Shown: in pieces, positions 27,105 to 36,105 of the stretch
Numbering within the stretch: the first letter of the stretch is position 1
Layout of the letters: every line of letters begins with the position of its first letter
Made by a program: the position numbers and the translations under genes
Notes under the pieces: generated by a model
What the model saw: only the letters and a program-made list of their open reading frames with translations
What the model was told of the DNA's origin: nothing
The model's database searches: none
DNA from: Paracoccaceae bacterium
GTDB lineage: Bacteria; Pseudomonadota; Alphaproteobacteria; Rhodobacterales; Rhodobacteraceae
Assembly: GCA_014654775.1 (NCBI GenBank)
Contig: JACVZW010000058.1
Location: forward strand, 124,001-188,000
Reading direction: 5' to 3'
DNA: 64,000 nt

Positions 27105-27920
27105 TCAGATGCCGTCGCCGACAAAAGCCTTTTCGACCACGAATTGCTGGGGATCGGAATTCGCGCCTTCGGTGAGGCCGAAATCTTCGAGAATCTTCTT
27201 CACGTCCACGTTGAAGGCGAGGGAGCCGCAGACCATGGCGCGGTCTTCCGCAGGGTTCATCTTCGGCAGGCCGAGATCGGCGAAGACCTTGCCGGAGGTG
27301 AGGTTGTCGGTGACGCGGCCCATCTGATGGAACGTCTCGCGCGTGGTGGTGGGGTAGTAGCGCAGCTTGTCGCCCACCAATTCGCCGATCAGGGGGTCAT
27401 CCTTCAGGCTTTCGACCAGTTGGCGGCCATATTCAAGCTCGGCCACCTCGCGGCAGGTGTGCATCATGATGACCTGATCGTATTTCTCGTAGGTCTCGGG
27501 TTCGCGCATGAGCGAGGCGAAGGGCGCAAGGCCCGTGCCGGTGGCGAGGAACCAGAGCCGCTTGCCGGGAAGAAGCGCGTCATGCACGAGCGTGCCCACG
27601 GGCTTGGGGCGCAGGATGATCTCATCCCCCGGCTGGATATGCTGCAGCTTTGACGTCAGGGGGCCGTCGGGCACCTTGATCGAGTAGAATTCCAGCTCCT
27701 CATCCCATGCCGGGGAGGCGATGGAATAGGCGCGCAGGAGCGGTTTGCCGTTATCGCCCAGAAGGCCGATCATCACAAACTCGCCCGAGCGGAAGCGCAG
27801 CGATTGGGGCCGGGTGACGCGGAAGGAGAAGAGACGGTCCGTCCAATGCGTGACCTGCGTCACGGTCTGCGCGTCAGGCAGGTGCGGCTTGGCCGTTTCG
27901 GTTCTGGCGGGGGCGTCCAT
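27105..27920 (-). CDS. fpr: Ferredoxin--NADP+ reductase
   Basis: A 271-residue FAD enzyme that passes electrons between NADPH and ferredoxin, here most likely to feed the ferredoxin-dependent sulfite reductase of the same operon. RAYSIASP is the FAD-binding motif, ATGTGLAPF the NADP-binding motif, and the C-terminus ends near FVGDGI, a short extension beyond the usual aromatic. MDAPARTE (ATG 27918-27920) has AAGGTG five bases upstream and is preferred over an ATG at 27941 with no good signal. It is last in the operon. Confidence 0.93.
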   Translation of the reverse strand: MDAPARTETAKPHLPDAQTVTQVTHWTDRLFSFRVTRPQSLRFRSGEFVMIGLLGDNGKPLLRAYSIASPAWDEELEFYSIKVPDGPLTSKLQHIQPGDEIILRPKPVGTLVHDALLPGKRLWFLATGTGLAPFASLMREPETYEKYDQVIMMHTCREVAELEYGRQLVESLKDDPLIGELVGDKLRYYPTTTRETFHQMGRVTDNLTSGKVFADLGLPKMNPAEDRAMVCGSLAFNVDVKKILEDFGLTEGANSDPQQFVVEKAFVGDGI

Positions 27921-28015
27921 CGTGGCACCTTGTTCGGTCATCGGTTTCGGGTCCGGGCATAAAGCAGGATGCGCTGCGCCGCTAGGGCGTGGGGCGTCGC
28001 AGGGGGAGGGGGCGG

Positions 28016-28423
28016 TCAGGCGCGCAGGCGGGCTTGATAGTGGTGGTCCTGCCAGTTGGCGCGGAAGGCCCATTGTTCGGCAGGCTGGCGGGCGGCGAGG
28101 TCGTCGGAGATTTCCACCTCGTCAAAGCCCACGCGGCGGATCATCGCGTATTGGTCGGCGATGACATGGCCCACAGCCCGCAGGCGGCCCGTGTAGCCCA
28201 GCATCCGCAGGCGGCGCGCGATGGTGAAGGCGCGGCCATCGTTGAAGGCGGGGAAGGCCACGCGGATCAGGCGGAGGTCCGCAAGATGCGGTTGCAGCGC
28301 GGTCGGGTCGTCGGTGTTCGACAGGTCCACCGCGCCCTGATGGGTGGCGAGGTCGGCCAGTGCCACGATGGGCGCGGTCCAGTCTTCGGGCGCGAAGCCA
28401 GTATCGGTGACGATCACGGTCAT
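28016..28423 (-). CDS. DUF934 protein of the sulfate-assimilation operon
   Basis: A 135-residue DUF934 protein. Family signatures include the TGRLRAVGHVIADQYAMIRRVGFDEVE stretch (shown here only in outline, about residues 77-103). The biochemical role is not established, but the gene is nearly always beside cysH and nirA, so it belongs to sulfite or APS reduction. ATG overlaps the cysH stop by ATGA, giving translational coupling. Confidence 0.9.
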   Translation of the reverse strand: MTVIVTDTGFAPEDWTAPIVALADLATHQGAVDLSNTDDPTALQPHLADLRLIRVAFPAFNDGRAFTIARRLRMLGYTGRLRAVGHVIADQYAMIRRVGFDEVEISDDLAARQPAEQWAFRANWQDHHYQARLRA

Positions 28424-29178
28424 GCCGCGTTCTCCTTCGTCGTGGTGCGGACGGGCTTGCCGTCGATGAAATGGATGCCGCATTCGGTCTTTTCGCTGCC
28501 GCGCCAGCGGCCCGCGCGCGGGTCCTCGCCGGGTTTCACCGGGCTGGTGCAGGGGGCGCAGCCGATCGACGGATAGCCCTTGGCCACCAGCGGGTGGCGG
28601 GGCAGGCGGTTTTCGACCATGTATTCCTCGAGATCCTCGCGCCCCCAATGGGCGAGGGGATTGACCTTGATGCGGGTTTCGCCCTCGGCTTCGAAGAACT
28701 CCACCTGATCGCGGGTCGCGCCCTGATAGCGTTTGCGCCCGGTGATCCAGCCGTCGAAATCGGCCAGCGCGCGTTCGAGCGGTTCGATCTTGCGCACCGC
28801 GCAGCAGGCATCGGTGTTGAACTGGTGGAGCGTGCCGTCCGGGTCTTCGAACGCGACCTTGCCGGGATGGGCGCGGATCGTGCGGATGTCGCAGAGCGCG
28901 AGTTTTTCGGCCAATTCGCGTTGGTAGTCGAGCGTTTCGGGGAAGAGCATCCGCGTGTCGATGAAGAGGACGGGCGTTTCCGGTGCGATGACCGAGACGA
29001 GGTGCAGAAGCACCACGGATTCCGCCCCGAAGGAGGACACCAGCGCCACCTTGCCCAGATCGGCGTCCTTGAGCGCATGTTCCAAGACCGCGGTCGCGCC
29101 GTGGTGCTTGTAGCGTGCGTTCAAGAGGGCGACGCGGTTGGCGACATTGCCCTCCGGGGTGGAGGTGTCACGCGGCAT
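28420..29178 (-). CDS. cysH: Assimilatory adenylyl-sulfate (APS) reductase, CysH family
   Basis: A 252-residue thioredoxin-dependent reductase that turns APS into sulfite. The PP-loop is SSFGAESVVLLH. The presence of both CC (DACCAVRK) and CxxC (IGCAPCTSP) indicates a [4Fe-4S]-bearing APS-type enzyme rather than the iron-free PAPS form. The catalytic Cys is in ECGIHF near the C-terminus. The start ATG (29176-29178) lies 11 nt inside the 3' end of the sulfite reductase gene. Confidence 0.94.
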   Translation of the reverse strand: MPRDTSTPEGNVANRVALLNARYKHHGATAVLEHALKDADLGKVALVSSFGAESVVLLHLVSVIAPETPVLFIDTRMLFPETLDYQRELAEKLALCDIRTIRAHPGKVAFEDPDGTLHQFNTDACCAVRKIEPLERALADFDGWITGRKRYQGATRDQVEFFEAEGETRIKVNPLAHWGREDLEEYMVENRLPRHPLVAKGYPSIGCAPCTSPVKPGEDPRAGRWRGSEKTECGIHFIDGKPVRTTTKENAA

Positions 29179-30838
29179 CCTTTTCGCCTTCCTCGCCGTA
29201 GAGCGCGGCCTTGAACGGGGCGATGCCAGTGCGGCGGAAGGTGTCGAGGAAGGTTTCCTCGGGGGTTTCCCGCACCTCCAGATAGGCGCGCACGATGCGT
29301 TCGATGGCCGGGACGATTTCGTCATAGGCAAAGCCCGGACCCGTCTTTTCCCCGATGGCCGCCGTTTCGGTGCCGTCGCCGCCCAGCGTGATCTGGTAAT
29401 TCTCCACCCCGGCGCGGTCGAGGCCGAGAATGCCGATATGGCCCACGTGGTGATGGCCACAGGCGTTGATGCAGCCCGAGATCTTGATCTTCAGGGGGCC
29501 GATCTCATGCTCTAGATTCAGCGCGTCAAAGCGGGTGGCGATCTCTTGCGCGATCGGGATGGAGCGGGCGGTGGCAAGCGAGCAGTAATCCATCCCCGGA
29601 CAGGCGATGATGTCGGAGATGAGGCCCACATTGGCGGTGCCGAGCCCCGCCTGCACCAGCGCGGCATGCACTGCGGGCAGGTCCGATTTGTGGACATGGG
29701 GCAGGATGACATTCTGTTCGTGGCTGATCCGAAGCTCCGAATGGCCATAGCGTTCGGCCAGATCGGCCATCAGGCGCATCTGGTCGGCGGTGGCGTCGCC
29801 GGGGGTTTCGCCGTGGGCCTTCAGGCTGATGGTGACGATGGCGTATTGGGCGTTGCGATGGGTGGCGAGGTTTGTGTCGGCCCAAGACCGGAAGGTCGGG
29901 TCGGCGCTGTAGAAGGCGTCATAGGCATCGGTCGGCGCGTTGCGGAAGGCGGGCGGGGCGAAGGCCTCTTCGATCTCGGCCAGCAGCTTTTGGTCGTTGC
30001 CGCCGAAGAGGGGGCGCAGCTCGGCAAAGCGGTCTTCGATCAGGCGGGTGATCTCTTCCTTGCCGGTTTCGTGCACGGTGATCTTGATGCGCGCCTTGTA
30101 CTTGTTGTCGCGGCGGCCAAGCGTGTTGTAGACGCTGAGCACCGCTTCGACATAGGGCAGCAGGTCGGCCTTGGGCAGAAACTCCCGCACCGTGTGGCCG
30201 ATCATGGGCGTGCGGCCAAGGCCACCGCCGACGATCACTTCGAAGCCCGGCTGTCCTGCCGCATTGCGGACCATGCGCAGGCCGATGTCATGGGCGCGGG
30301 TCACGGCGCGGTCATTGGGCGACCCGGTGATGGCGATCTTGAACTTGCGGGGCAGGAACTGGAATTCCGGGTGGTCGGTCGACCATTGGCGCAGAAGCTC
30401 GGCCACGGGGCGGGGATCTTCGATCTCATCTGCGGCGGCGCCAGCGAAATGGTCAGCAGTCACGTTGCGGACGCAGTTGCCGGATGTCTGGATGGCATGC
30501 ATGCCGACATCGGCCAAGGCCTGCAGCATCTTCGGAACGTCTTCCAGTTTCGGCCAGTTGTACTGGATGTTCTGGCGGGTGGTGAAATGGCCATAGCCCT
30601 TGTCCCATGTCTGGGCGATATGGGCCAGTAGGCGCATCTGACGGGGGTTGAGCGTGCCATAGGGAATGGCCACGCGCAGCATGTAGGCATGCAGTTGCAG
30701 ATAGAGCCCGTTCATCAGGCGCAGGGGGCGGAATTCCTCTTCGGTCAGCGAGCCGTCGAGGCGGCGTTCCACTTGGCTTGTGAATTGCGCGACGCGTTCA
30801 CGGACGAAGGCTTCGTCGAATTCGGAGTAGCTGTACAT
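29168..30838 (-). CDS. Ferredoxin-type nitrite/sulfite reductase (assimilatory sulfite reductase)
   Basis: A 556-residue sirohaem and [4Fe-4S] reductase that makes sulfide from sulfite (or ammonia from nitrite). The cluster-binding cysteines are in GMDYCSLATA and SGCINACGHHHVGH. Two ferredoxin-like half-domains (about 60-125 and 330-400) are seen. Context (cobA, cysH, DUF934, fpr) shows that sulfite is the likely substrate. It starts at ATG 30838 and is read in the minus-strand operon. Confidence 0.93.
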   Translation of the reverse strand: MYSYSEFDEAFVRERVAQFTSQVERRLDGSLTEEEFRPLRLMNGLYLQLHAYMLRVAIPYGTLNPRQMRLLAHIAQTWDKGYGHFTTRQNIQYNWPKLEDVPKMLQALADVGMHAIQTSGNCVRNVTADHFAGAAADEIEDPRPVAELLRQWSTDHPEFQFLPRKFKIAITGSPNDRAVTRAHDIGLRMVRNAAGQPGFEVIVGGGLGRTPMIGHTVREFLPKADLLPYVEAVLSVYNTLGRRDNKYKARIKITVHETGKEEITRLIEDRFAELRPLFGGNDQKLLAEIEEAFAPPAFRNAPTDAYDAFYSADPTFRSWADTNLATHRNAQYAIVTISLKAHGETPGDATADQMRLMADLAERYGHSELRISHEQNVILPHVHKSDLPAVHAALVQAGLGTANVGLISDIIACPGMDYCSLATARSIPIAQEIATRFDALNLEHEIGPLKIKISGCINACGHHHVGHIGILGLDRAGVENYQITLGGDGTETAAIGEKTGPGFAYDEIVPAIERIVRAYLEVRETPEETFLDTFRRTGIAPFKAALYGEEGEKDAA

Positions 30839-30934
30839 CTGCGCGGCCTCTGGGTTCTGTCATCGGGCGGGGTCTTTGCCCCGGGCGGTGTGGCGTGGCG
30901 TAGGGTGGGGTGGGGTTCAACCCCTTCGCACCGG

Positions 30935-31237
30935 TCAGGCGTAGTCGGCCTGCTTGCCGTGGTTGTAGTTCGAGGGGCCGCGGGTGCGGAATTCCTCGCG
31001 GAAATGGGTGGGCTCGGGGCCGTTGGGGCCGGGCTTGGCATCGGCCAGATAGACCCCGACGACCAGCAGCTTCTGCGCGCTGGCATGCAGGAGGCGCATC
31101 TGGGCATGGGCCTCGTCCTCGATCAACTCGGCCTCGTGGTGGAAGGGCGACCATCGGTCGTCGGCGGTCAGATAGACCACATCGCCTTCGCGCAGACGGT
31201 TGGCGGTGACGATCTTGGGCGTGAAGCGGCGGCTCAT
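30935..31237 (-). CDS. DUF2849 protein
   Basis: A 100-residue DUF2849 protein, a small soluble family seen next to nirA/cysI in alphaproteobacteria. The opening FTPKIVTANRLREGDVVYLT and the C-terminal FREEFRTRGPSNYNHGKQADYA (in outline) are typical. Function is unknown; the strict linkage suggests a helper of sulfite reductase or its sirohaem. The ATG overlaps the cobA stop by ATGA. Confidence 0.9.
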   Translation of the reverse strand: MSRRFTPKIVTANRLREGDVVYLTADDRWSPFHHEAELIEDEAHAQMRLLHASAQKLLVVGVYLADAKPGPNGPEPTHFREEFRTRGPSNYNHGKQADYA

Positions 31238-32022
31238 GCGGTGGCTTCCTTAAGCTCGGTCAGCGCCGAGGCGGCGCGACGGGGTTCGATGCCGTAGAGG
31301 AGTACGGCGGGGCCTGCGGTCAAGGCCACGGCGTCGGGCAGGGTGGCAAGTGTGGCGGGCAGGACGCGCTGATCGGGGCGCGAGACGTTTTCCACCACGG
31401 TGACGGGCGTGTCGGGGGCCGCGCCATGCATCATCAGGCGACCTTGCAGGAAGCGGGCGGTCTTCTTGCCCATGTAGATCGCGGCCACCTCGCCAGGGCG
31501 TGCCATGCCGCGCCAATCCTGTTCGGCAAAGCCGTCCATGGCATGGCCCGTCACGATGCGCAGCGCACGGTTGCGGCCACGTTTCGTCAGGCCCTGACCG
31601 ATGGCAGCGGCGGCAACGGTGGCGGAGGTGAGGCCGGGCAGGATGGCGTAGGTCAGACCCGCTGCCTCCACCGCCTCGATCTCTTCGTCCAGACGGCCGA
31701 AGATGCCGCAATCCCCACCCTTGAGGCGGACCACCCGCGCGCCGGTGAGGGCTTGGGTCACGATGGCCGCGTTTATGGCGGATTGCGCGGCGGAGGGGCC
31801 GAAACCTTCCTTGCCCATGTCGAGGCGGGTGACATGGGGCGGGATGAGGGCCATGACCTCATCCCCCACGAGACGGTCATGGATCACGACATCGGCGGCC
31901 TGCAGCGCGCGGAAGGCGCCCAGCGTCAGATGCGCGGCGGCGCCGGGGCCTGCCCCCACGAAGGTGACGGCGGCGGAGAGGGGCGCGAAGACAGGTGGCG
32001 CAAAGACGGGCAGGTCGGTCAT
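31234..32022 (-). CDS. cobA: Uroporphyrinogen-III C-methyltransferase (sirohaem branch)
   Basis: A 262-residue SAM-dependent methyltransferase that makes precorrin-2, the precursor of the sirohaem used by sulfite reductase. VTFVGAGPGAAAHLT is the N-terminal motif, VVRLKGGDCGIFGR the SAM-site motif, and LPGLTSATVAAAA follows. It lacks the CysG oxidase/ferrochelatase half. It is the first gene of the operon and diverges from the Lrp-family gene. Confidence 0.93.
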   Translation of the reverse strand: MTDLPVFAPPVFAPLSAAVTFVGAGPGAAAHLTLGAFRALQAADVVIHDRLVGDEVMALIPPHVTRLDMGKEGFGPSAAQSAINAAIVTQALTGARVVRLKGGDCGIFGRLDEEIEAVEAAGLTYAILPGLTSATVAAAAIGQGLTKRGRNRALRIVTGHAMDGFAEQDWRGMARPGEVAAIYMGKKTARFLQGRLMMHGAAPDTPVTVVENVSRPDQRVLPATLATLPDAVALTAGPAVLLYGIEPRRAASALTELKEATA

Positions 32023-32160
32023 GGCAGGGTTCCGCTGTTGGTGCCGTGGAATATAGGATATTTTCCCTGTTTCCGGCCATACGCCCTTGCAGATAAGGAT
32101 GATTGTTCCGATATTGCCCTGCACGGGAACAGGTTTCCGCAAAAAAGGGGGATTTGGCGA
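32023..32160. promoter_or_regulatory. Divergent control region between cobA and the Lrp-family gene
   Basis: A 138-nt AT-richer region. Two dyads are visible: TGTTCC (32104-32109) with GGAACA (32126-32131), separated by 16 nt, and an imperfect GGAATAT-AGG-ATATTTTCC near 32050-32070. Both are suitable for Lrp/AsnC-type dimers. A site for the adjacent regulator would explain control of the sulfur operon; this is inference. Confidence 0.5.
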
Positions 32161-32622
32161 ATGGCGGTCCGGCTGGACGAGATGGACAGGAAAATCCTTG
32201 CCGAGTTGCAGGTGGATGCCGAGCAGTCGCTGGACGAGATTGCGCGCAAAGTGGGGTCTTCGAAGACGCCCGTCTGGAACCGCATCCGGCGGATGAAGGA
32301 GGCGGGCGTTATCACCCGACAGACGGCCATCCTCGACCCCGAGGCCTTGGGGCTGGAGGCGTGTTTCTTCGTGCTGATCCGCACCAGCGAGCATGAGGCG
32401 GAATGGCAGCGCAAGTTCCTGAAGGCGCTACGCGAGCGGCCCGAAGTGCTTGAGGCGCATCGGCTGGCGGGGGATATCGACTATATCCTGAAGGTGCGGG
32501 TGAAGAATGCCCGGGCCTATGACACCTTCTATCAGGCGCTGATTTCCGAAGTGCGGATTTACAACGTGACCGCGCTGCTGAGCATGGAAGAGATCAAGGC
32601 GACGACGATGCTGCCCGTCTGA
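32161..32622 (+). CDS. Lrp/AsnC-family transcriptional regulator
   Basis: A 153-residue Lrp-type regulator: N-terminal winged HTH (LDEMDRKILAELQVDAEQSL; recognition helix SSKTPVWNRIRRMKEAG) and a C-terminal RAM/ligand domain (about 70-150). It starts at ATG 32161 and diverges from the sulfate-assimilation operon, so it probably controls that operon and itself. The effector is unknown; sulfur amino acids are a reasonable guess. Confidence 0.92.
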   Translation: MAVRLDEMDRKILAELQVDAEQSLDEIARKVGSSKTPVWNRIRRMKEAGVITRQTAILDPEALGLEACFFVLIRTSEHEAEWQRKFLKALRERPEVLEAHRLAGDIDYILKVRVKNARAYDTFYQALISEVRIYNVTALLSMEEIKATTMLPV

Positions 32623-32634
32623 TGGCGGGCAGGT

Positions 32635-32895
32635 CTAGAAGGCCACGAGCATCATCAGGATCACCACGAGTTCCAGCCCATGCTTGGCCAGTTCGAAGGA
32701 CAGGCCATACCATTCCTCCAAGCCGAAAAGATCCTTTGAGACGAGGTGCATCAGAAAGATCAGCCCGGCGCCCAAAAGCGTGAGGCCCAGATCGACGGAC
32801 AGGTATCGGGGCAGGCGCAGGACGCGCCGGACGCCGATCAGCAGGGCACCCATCCCGAGGCTGATGATAATCGTCGACAGGAAGGATAAGAGCAT
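32635..32895 (-). CDS. Small multi-pass membrane protein of unknown function
   Basis: An 86-residue hydrophobic protein with three membrane segments (about 3-25, 36-52 and 66-86). I do not recognise it. ATG at 32893-32895 has AAGG six bases upstream; an upstream start at 32955 would add 20 polar residues. It converges with the Lrp-type gene, with only 12 nt between stop codons. Confidence 0.55.
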   Translation of the reverse strand: MLLSFLSTIIISLGMGALLIGVRRVLRLPRYLSVDLGLTLLGAGLIFLMHLVSKDLFGLEEWYGLSFELAKHGLELVVILMMLVAF

Positions 32896-33003
32896 GGCGA
32901 ACCTTGGCCAGAGGACGGTCTGACCGACAGTTGTTCGTCCGGATACGGAGGGCAATCCGGCCCTTGGTCAGAAAACTGTTCTAAAGTATCGGTTTCACAC
33001 TGC

Positions 33004-34188
33004 TCAGCCCTGCCGCAGCGGCAGCGCGGTCAGGCCGTGGAAGTGGTAGACATCGGCATAGCGCGGTTTTGCCGCAAGCTGCAGGTCGGGCAGGCGGGCA
33101 AAAAGGATCGGCAGGGCGATCTGCAGTTCCAGTCGCGCCAAAGGGGCGCCGACGCAGAAATGCAGCCCTGCGCCGAAGCTGGCATTGGGTTTCGCGATAC
33201 GACCGGGCAGAAACTGCGCCGGCCTTTCCCAGACTCCGGGGTCGCGGTTCGCGGCGGCCAGCAAGAGCCCGACCTGATCGCCGCGACGGAAGGTCTGGCC
33301 CATGACCTCGGCCTCTTCATAGCACCAGCGGGTGAAGAGATGGAGCGCGGGGTCGAAGCGCAGGATTTCCTCGACCGTCGCCTCCACATGTTCGGGGGAT
33401 AGGGCGCTGGCGGGGGTCTTCGTCTCTAGCAGCGTCTTCACCCCGTTGCCGAGGGTGTGAACCGTCGCTTCGTGCCCTGCGTTCAGCAGCAGGATGCAGG
33501 TGGTGATGAGTTCGTCGGTCGTCAGACGGTCGCCTTCCATCTCTGCCGCGATGAGATGGGTGATGAGGTCGTCGCGCGGATCGCTGCGGCGGGCCTCGAC
33601 ATAGCCGCGCAGGAAGGCGACGAAGTCTTGCGTCGCGGCAACGGCGCGGTCTTCGGTCATGCGGGTGCGCCCGGCCATATACATGCCCACCATCGCGTTG
33701 GACCAGCGCAGCAGGTCATCGGCCATGGTTTCGGGTACGCCGAGCAGGCGGGCGATGATGATGACGGGGAGTTTCTGGGCGAAATGCGGCAGGAGATCGA
33801 AGTCGCCCTGCGGCAGGGCGTCGATCAGGTCATGGGACAGTTGGGTGATTTCGGGGGCGAGGGCGGCGATGCGGCGCGAGGTGAAGGCGCGCAGGACGAG
33901 GGCGCGCAGGCGGGTGTGGCGCGGCGGCTCCAGTTCCAGCATGGAATGCGCCTCGACGGCGTAGAAGGGGCGCAGGTGATCGGGGATGGCGGGGGCGCAT
34001 TCGGGGGGTGCTTCGCGGCCGAAGCGGCGATCGCGCAGGATGGCATTCACGGCGGCGGCGGATGGGGTGCAGGTCAGGCCATAGTCCTGCCAGTGGAAGA
34101 AGGGGCCGGTGGCGCGGGCGCGGTCGTAGAACGGATAGGGGTTCTGGACGAAGGCGGGGTCGGTGGGGGATTGGGTCAGGGTCTGCAT
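33004..34188 (-). CDS. Cytochrome P450
   Basis: A 394-residue soluble bacterial P450 mono-oxygenase. The haem loop is FGAGLHFCVGAPLARLE with the axial Cys. The I-helix oxygen-activation motif is LLNAGHEATVHTLGNG, and the ExxR lies about 45 residues further on. The N-terminus is soluble, so it needs separate ferredoxin-type redox partners; none is adjacent. Substrate unknown. The gene starts 8 nt after the DMT transporter gene, so the two share a transcript. Confidence 0.93.
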   Translation of the reverse strand: MQTLTQSPTDPAFVQNPYPFYDRARATGPFFHWQDYGLTCTPSAAAVNAILRDRRFGREAPPECAPAIPDHLRPFYAVEAHSMLELEPPRHTRLRALVLRAFTSRRIAALAPEITQLSHDLIDALPQGDFDLLPHFAQKLPVIIIARLLGVPETMADDLLRWSNAMVGMYMAGRTRMTEDRAVAATQDFVAFLRGYVEARRSDPRDDLITHLIAAEMEGDRLTTDELITTCILLLNAGHEATVHTLGNGVKTLLETKTPASALSPEHVEATVEEILRFDPALHLFTRWCYEEAEVMGQTFRRGDQVGLLLAAANRDPGVWERPAQFLPGRIAKPNASFGAGLHFCVGAPLARLELQIALPILFARLPDLQLAAKPRYADVYHFHGLTALPLRQG

Positions 34189-34196
34189 CGGCGGGA

Positions 34197-35117
34197 TCAG
34201 CGGCGGGAGAGGGGGATAAGCCCTTGGGCGACAAGGACGCCGATGGCTACGAGGGCTGCGCCGAGGGCTTGCACCCAGCTCCAGTCCCCGCCCAGCGCCA
34301 GCATGAAGACCATCACGTAAAAGGGCGTGAGGTTGATGTGCAGCGCCGACATGGCGATGCCGAGGCTGCCCACGGCGATGATCCAGAGAAGCTGGCTGAT
34401 GGCGAGGCCGCCGATGCCGTAGATGGCCAGCGCCGAGAACTCGGTCAGGCCGAAGACCGAGAGATTGGGGCCGGGAAAGCCGAAGGCGAGGCTGATCACG
34501 CCGAAGGTCGTGCCCGCAACGGCCGCGCCGCAGACGGTCAGGCTGGTGGAGCCGAGGGGCGACAGGCCGGGTAGGGCAGTGACAGTCCAGCGCGAGGCGA
34601 GGGTGAATGTGATGACGGATCCAAGGCAGAGAAGCGCCCCGATGCCAAAGCCCAGACCGCCGTCGAAATTGCCCGCAGCAAGGATGCCGCCCACGATCGA
34701 GAGGAGCAGGCCCAGGACGATGCCCAGCGTAAGCTTGCGGCCGTCAAGGAGAATTTCCAGCGTCATCCCGATCAGCGGCATGGCCGAGGACACCACGGCG
34801 GCCATGACTGCTGAGGTGCGCGTCTGACCGAACACAAGAAGCAGCGCGCCCAACGCAAGGAGCGAACCCACCATGATGCCCCGCCCCCAGTTGGCGTGGC
34901 GCAAGGCCTGCGTGCCTTCGACCAACCACCAGACAGGCAGCAGGAAGGCTGCGGCCAGCACCATGCGGGCAGCGTTCAGAAGGATCGGCGGCAGGGGCTG
35001 GGGGTCGGCGCGGATCAGGACTTCGGCAGCGGGGAGGGCGGCGGCCCAGATCAGCATGGACCCCATGCAGATAAGGTTGGCCGAGAGGGGAGAGCGGGCG
35101 GGGGAAAGGGCGGTCAT
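34197..35117 (-). CDS. DMT-family (EamA) transporter
   Basis: A 306-residue inner-membrane protein with ten predicted helices arranged as two EamA repeats, the layout of drug/metabolite exporters (RhaT/YdcZ-like). LIWAAALPAAEVLIR and the second-repeat ALHINLTPFYVMVFMLALGG (about 260-279) are the two repeat signatures. Linked to the downstream P450 gene, it may move the P450 product or substrate; that is inference. ATG at 35115-35117 is used. Confidence 0.87.
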   Translation of the reverse strand: MTALSPARSPLSANLICMGSMLIWAAALPAAEVLIRADPQPLPPILLNAARMVLAAAFLLPVWWLVEGTQALRHANWGRGIMVGSLLALGALLLVFGQTRTSAVMAAVVSSAMPLIGMTLEILLDGRKLTLGIVLGLLLSIVGGILAAGNFDGGLGFGIGALLCLGSVITFTLASRWTVTALPGLSPLGSTSLTVCGAAVAGTTFGVISLAFGFPGPNLSVFGLTEFSALAIYGIGGLAISQLLWIIAVGSLGIAMSALHINLTPFYVMVFMLALGGDWSWVQALGAALVAIGVLVAQGLIPLSRR

Positions 35118-35196
35118 GGAATGTCCTGAATCACCCTTGCACCTTCCCCCGGCGCAGGGGGCGGGGCTGTTCCGGGGGCGACGTGAAAGGGCGCGA

Positions 35197-35940
35197 TCAG
35201 GCGGCGGAGAGGGCCGAAACGATGGCGCCGAAGTCGGCGGCCTTGAGACTGGCGCCCCCCACGAGCGCCCCATCCACATGTGGGACGGCGAAGATTTCCG
35301 TTGCGTTGGAAGGCTTTACAGAACCTCCGTAAAGCAGCGGAACATCGGCTGCGGCAGTGCCGATGCGGGCGGTGAGGCGGGCGCGGAGGAAGGCGTGGAC
35401 CTCGGCGATTTCGGCGATGGTCGGGGTGCGCCCGGTGCCGATGGCCCAGACCGGTTCATAGGCGATCACCAGATTGGCGGCGGTGGCATGGGCGGGGACG
35501 GAGCCGTGAAGCTGGGTTCCCACCACGTCGAGGGTGCGGCCAGCATCCCGCTCGGCCTCGGTTTCGCCGATGCAGACGATGGCGGTCAGGCCTGCCTTGA
35601 TCGCGGCTTCGGCCTTTGCGAGCACCTGCGCATCGGTTTCGCCATGGTCCGTGCGGCGTTCGGAATGGCCGAGGATCACGTGCGAAGCCCCTGAATCCAC
35701 GAGCATTTCTGCTGAGATGTCACCCGTGTGGGCGCCGGAGGTTTTGGCGTGGCAATCCTGCCCGCCGACCTTGATCGCGGTGCCCTTGGCCACGTCGGCC
35801 ATACGGGCGATGAGGGTGGCGGGGGGGCAGAGCAGGACGTCGCAGCGGGGCGCGGGATGGGCCTCAGCCAGCGCCGAAACCTCGGCCAAGGCGGCGGCGG
35901 TGCCGTTCATCTTCCAGTTTCCGGCGGCGAGTTTGCGCAT
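35197..35940 (-). CDS. tpiA: Triosephosphate isomerase
   Basis: A 247-residue TIM-barrel enzyme of glycolysis and gluconeogenesis. K11 region GNWKMNG, catalytic His in LGHSERR, catalytic Glu in [11 protein letters not shown], and the phosphate-binding [11 protein letters not shown] are all present. ATG at 35938-35940 ([13 protein letters not shown]) is chosen; an ATG nine codons upstream is possible. Its upstream region holds four 12-bp direct repeats and palindrome array 3. Confidence 0.97.
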   Translation of the reverse strand: MRKLAAGNWKMNGTAAALAEVSALAEAHPAPRCDVLLCPPATLIARMADVAKGTAIKVGGQDCHAKTSGAHTGDISAEMLVDSGASHVILGHSERRTDHGETDAQVLAKAEAAIKAGLTAIVCIGETEAERDAGRTLDVVGTQLHGSVPAHATAANLVIAYEPVWAIGTGRTPTIAEIAEVHAFLRARLTARIGTAAADVPLLYGGSVKPSNATEIFAVPHVDGALVGGASLKAADFGAIVSALSAA

Positions 35941-36003
35941 CTGTCCCCTCCCGTGGTGCGAGCGCAAACAGCGTTACGGGGAAAGGGGTTGCAGGAAAAG
36001 GGG

Positions 36004-36051
36004 TGTGCCGCGTTTTGTGCCGCAAACTGTGCAGCAAACCGTGCATACAAA
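36004..36051. repeat. Four 12-bp direct repeats upstream of tpiA
   Basis: TGTGCCGCGTTT, TGTGCCGCAAAC, TGTGCAGCAAAC and CGTGCATACAAA follow each other without gaps, from 64 to 111 nt before the tpiA start. The exact 12-nt period places sites on nearly the same DNA face and suggests a row of protein-binding sites. Confidence 0.6.
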
Positions 36052-36105
36052 TTTGCGCAGAGAACTGCGACATGGAAGGAGTTTTGTGCGTCCGTGCAGA
36101 GACGT

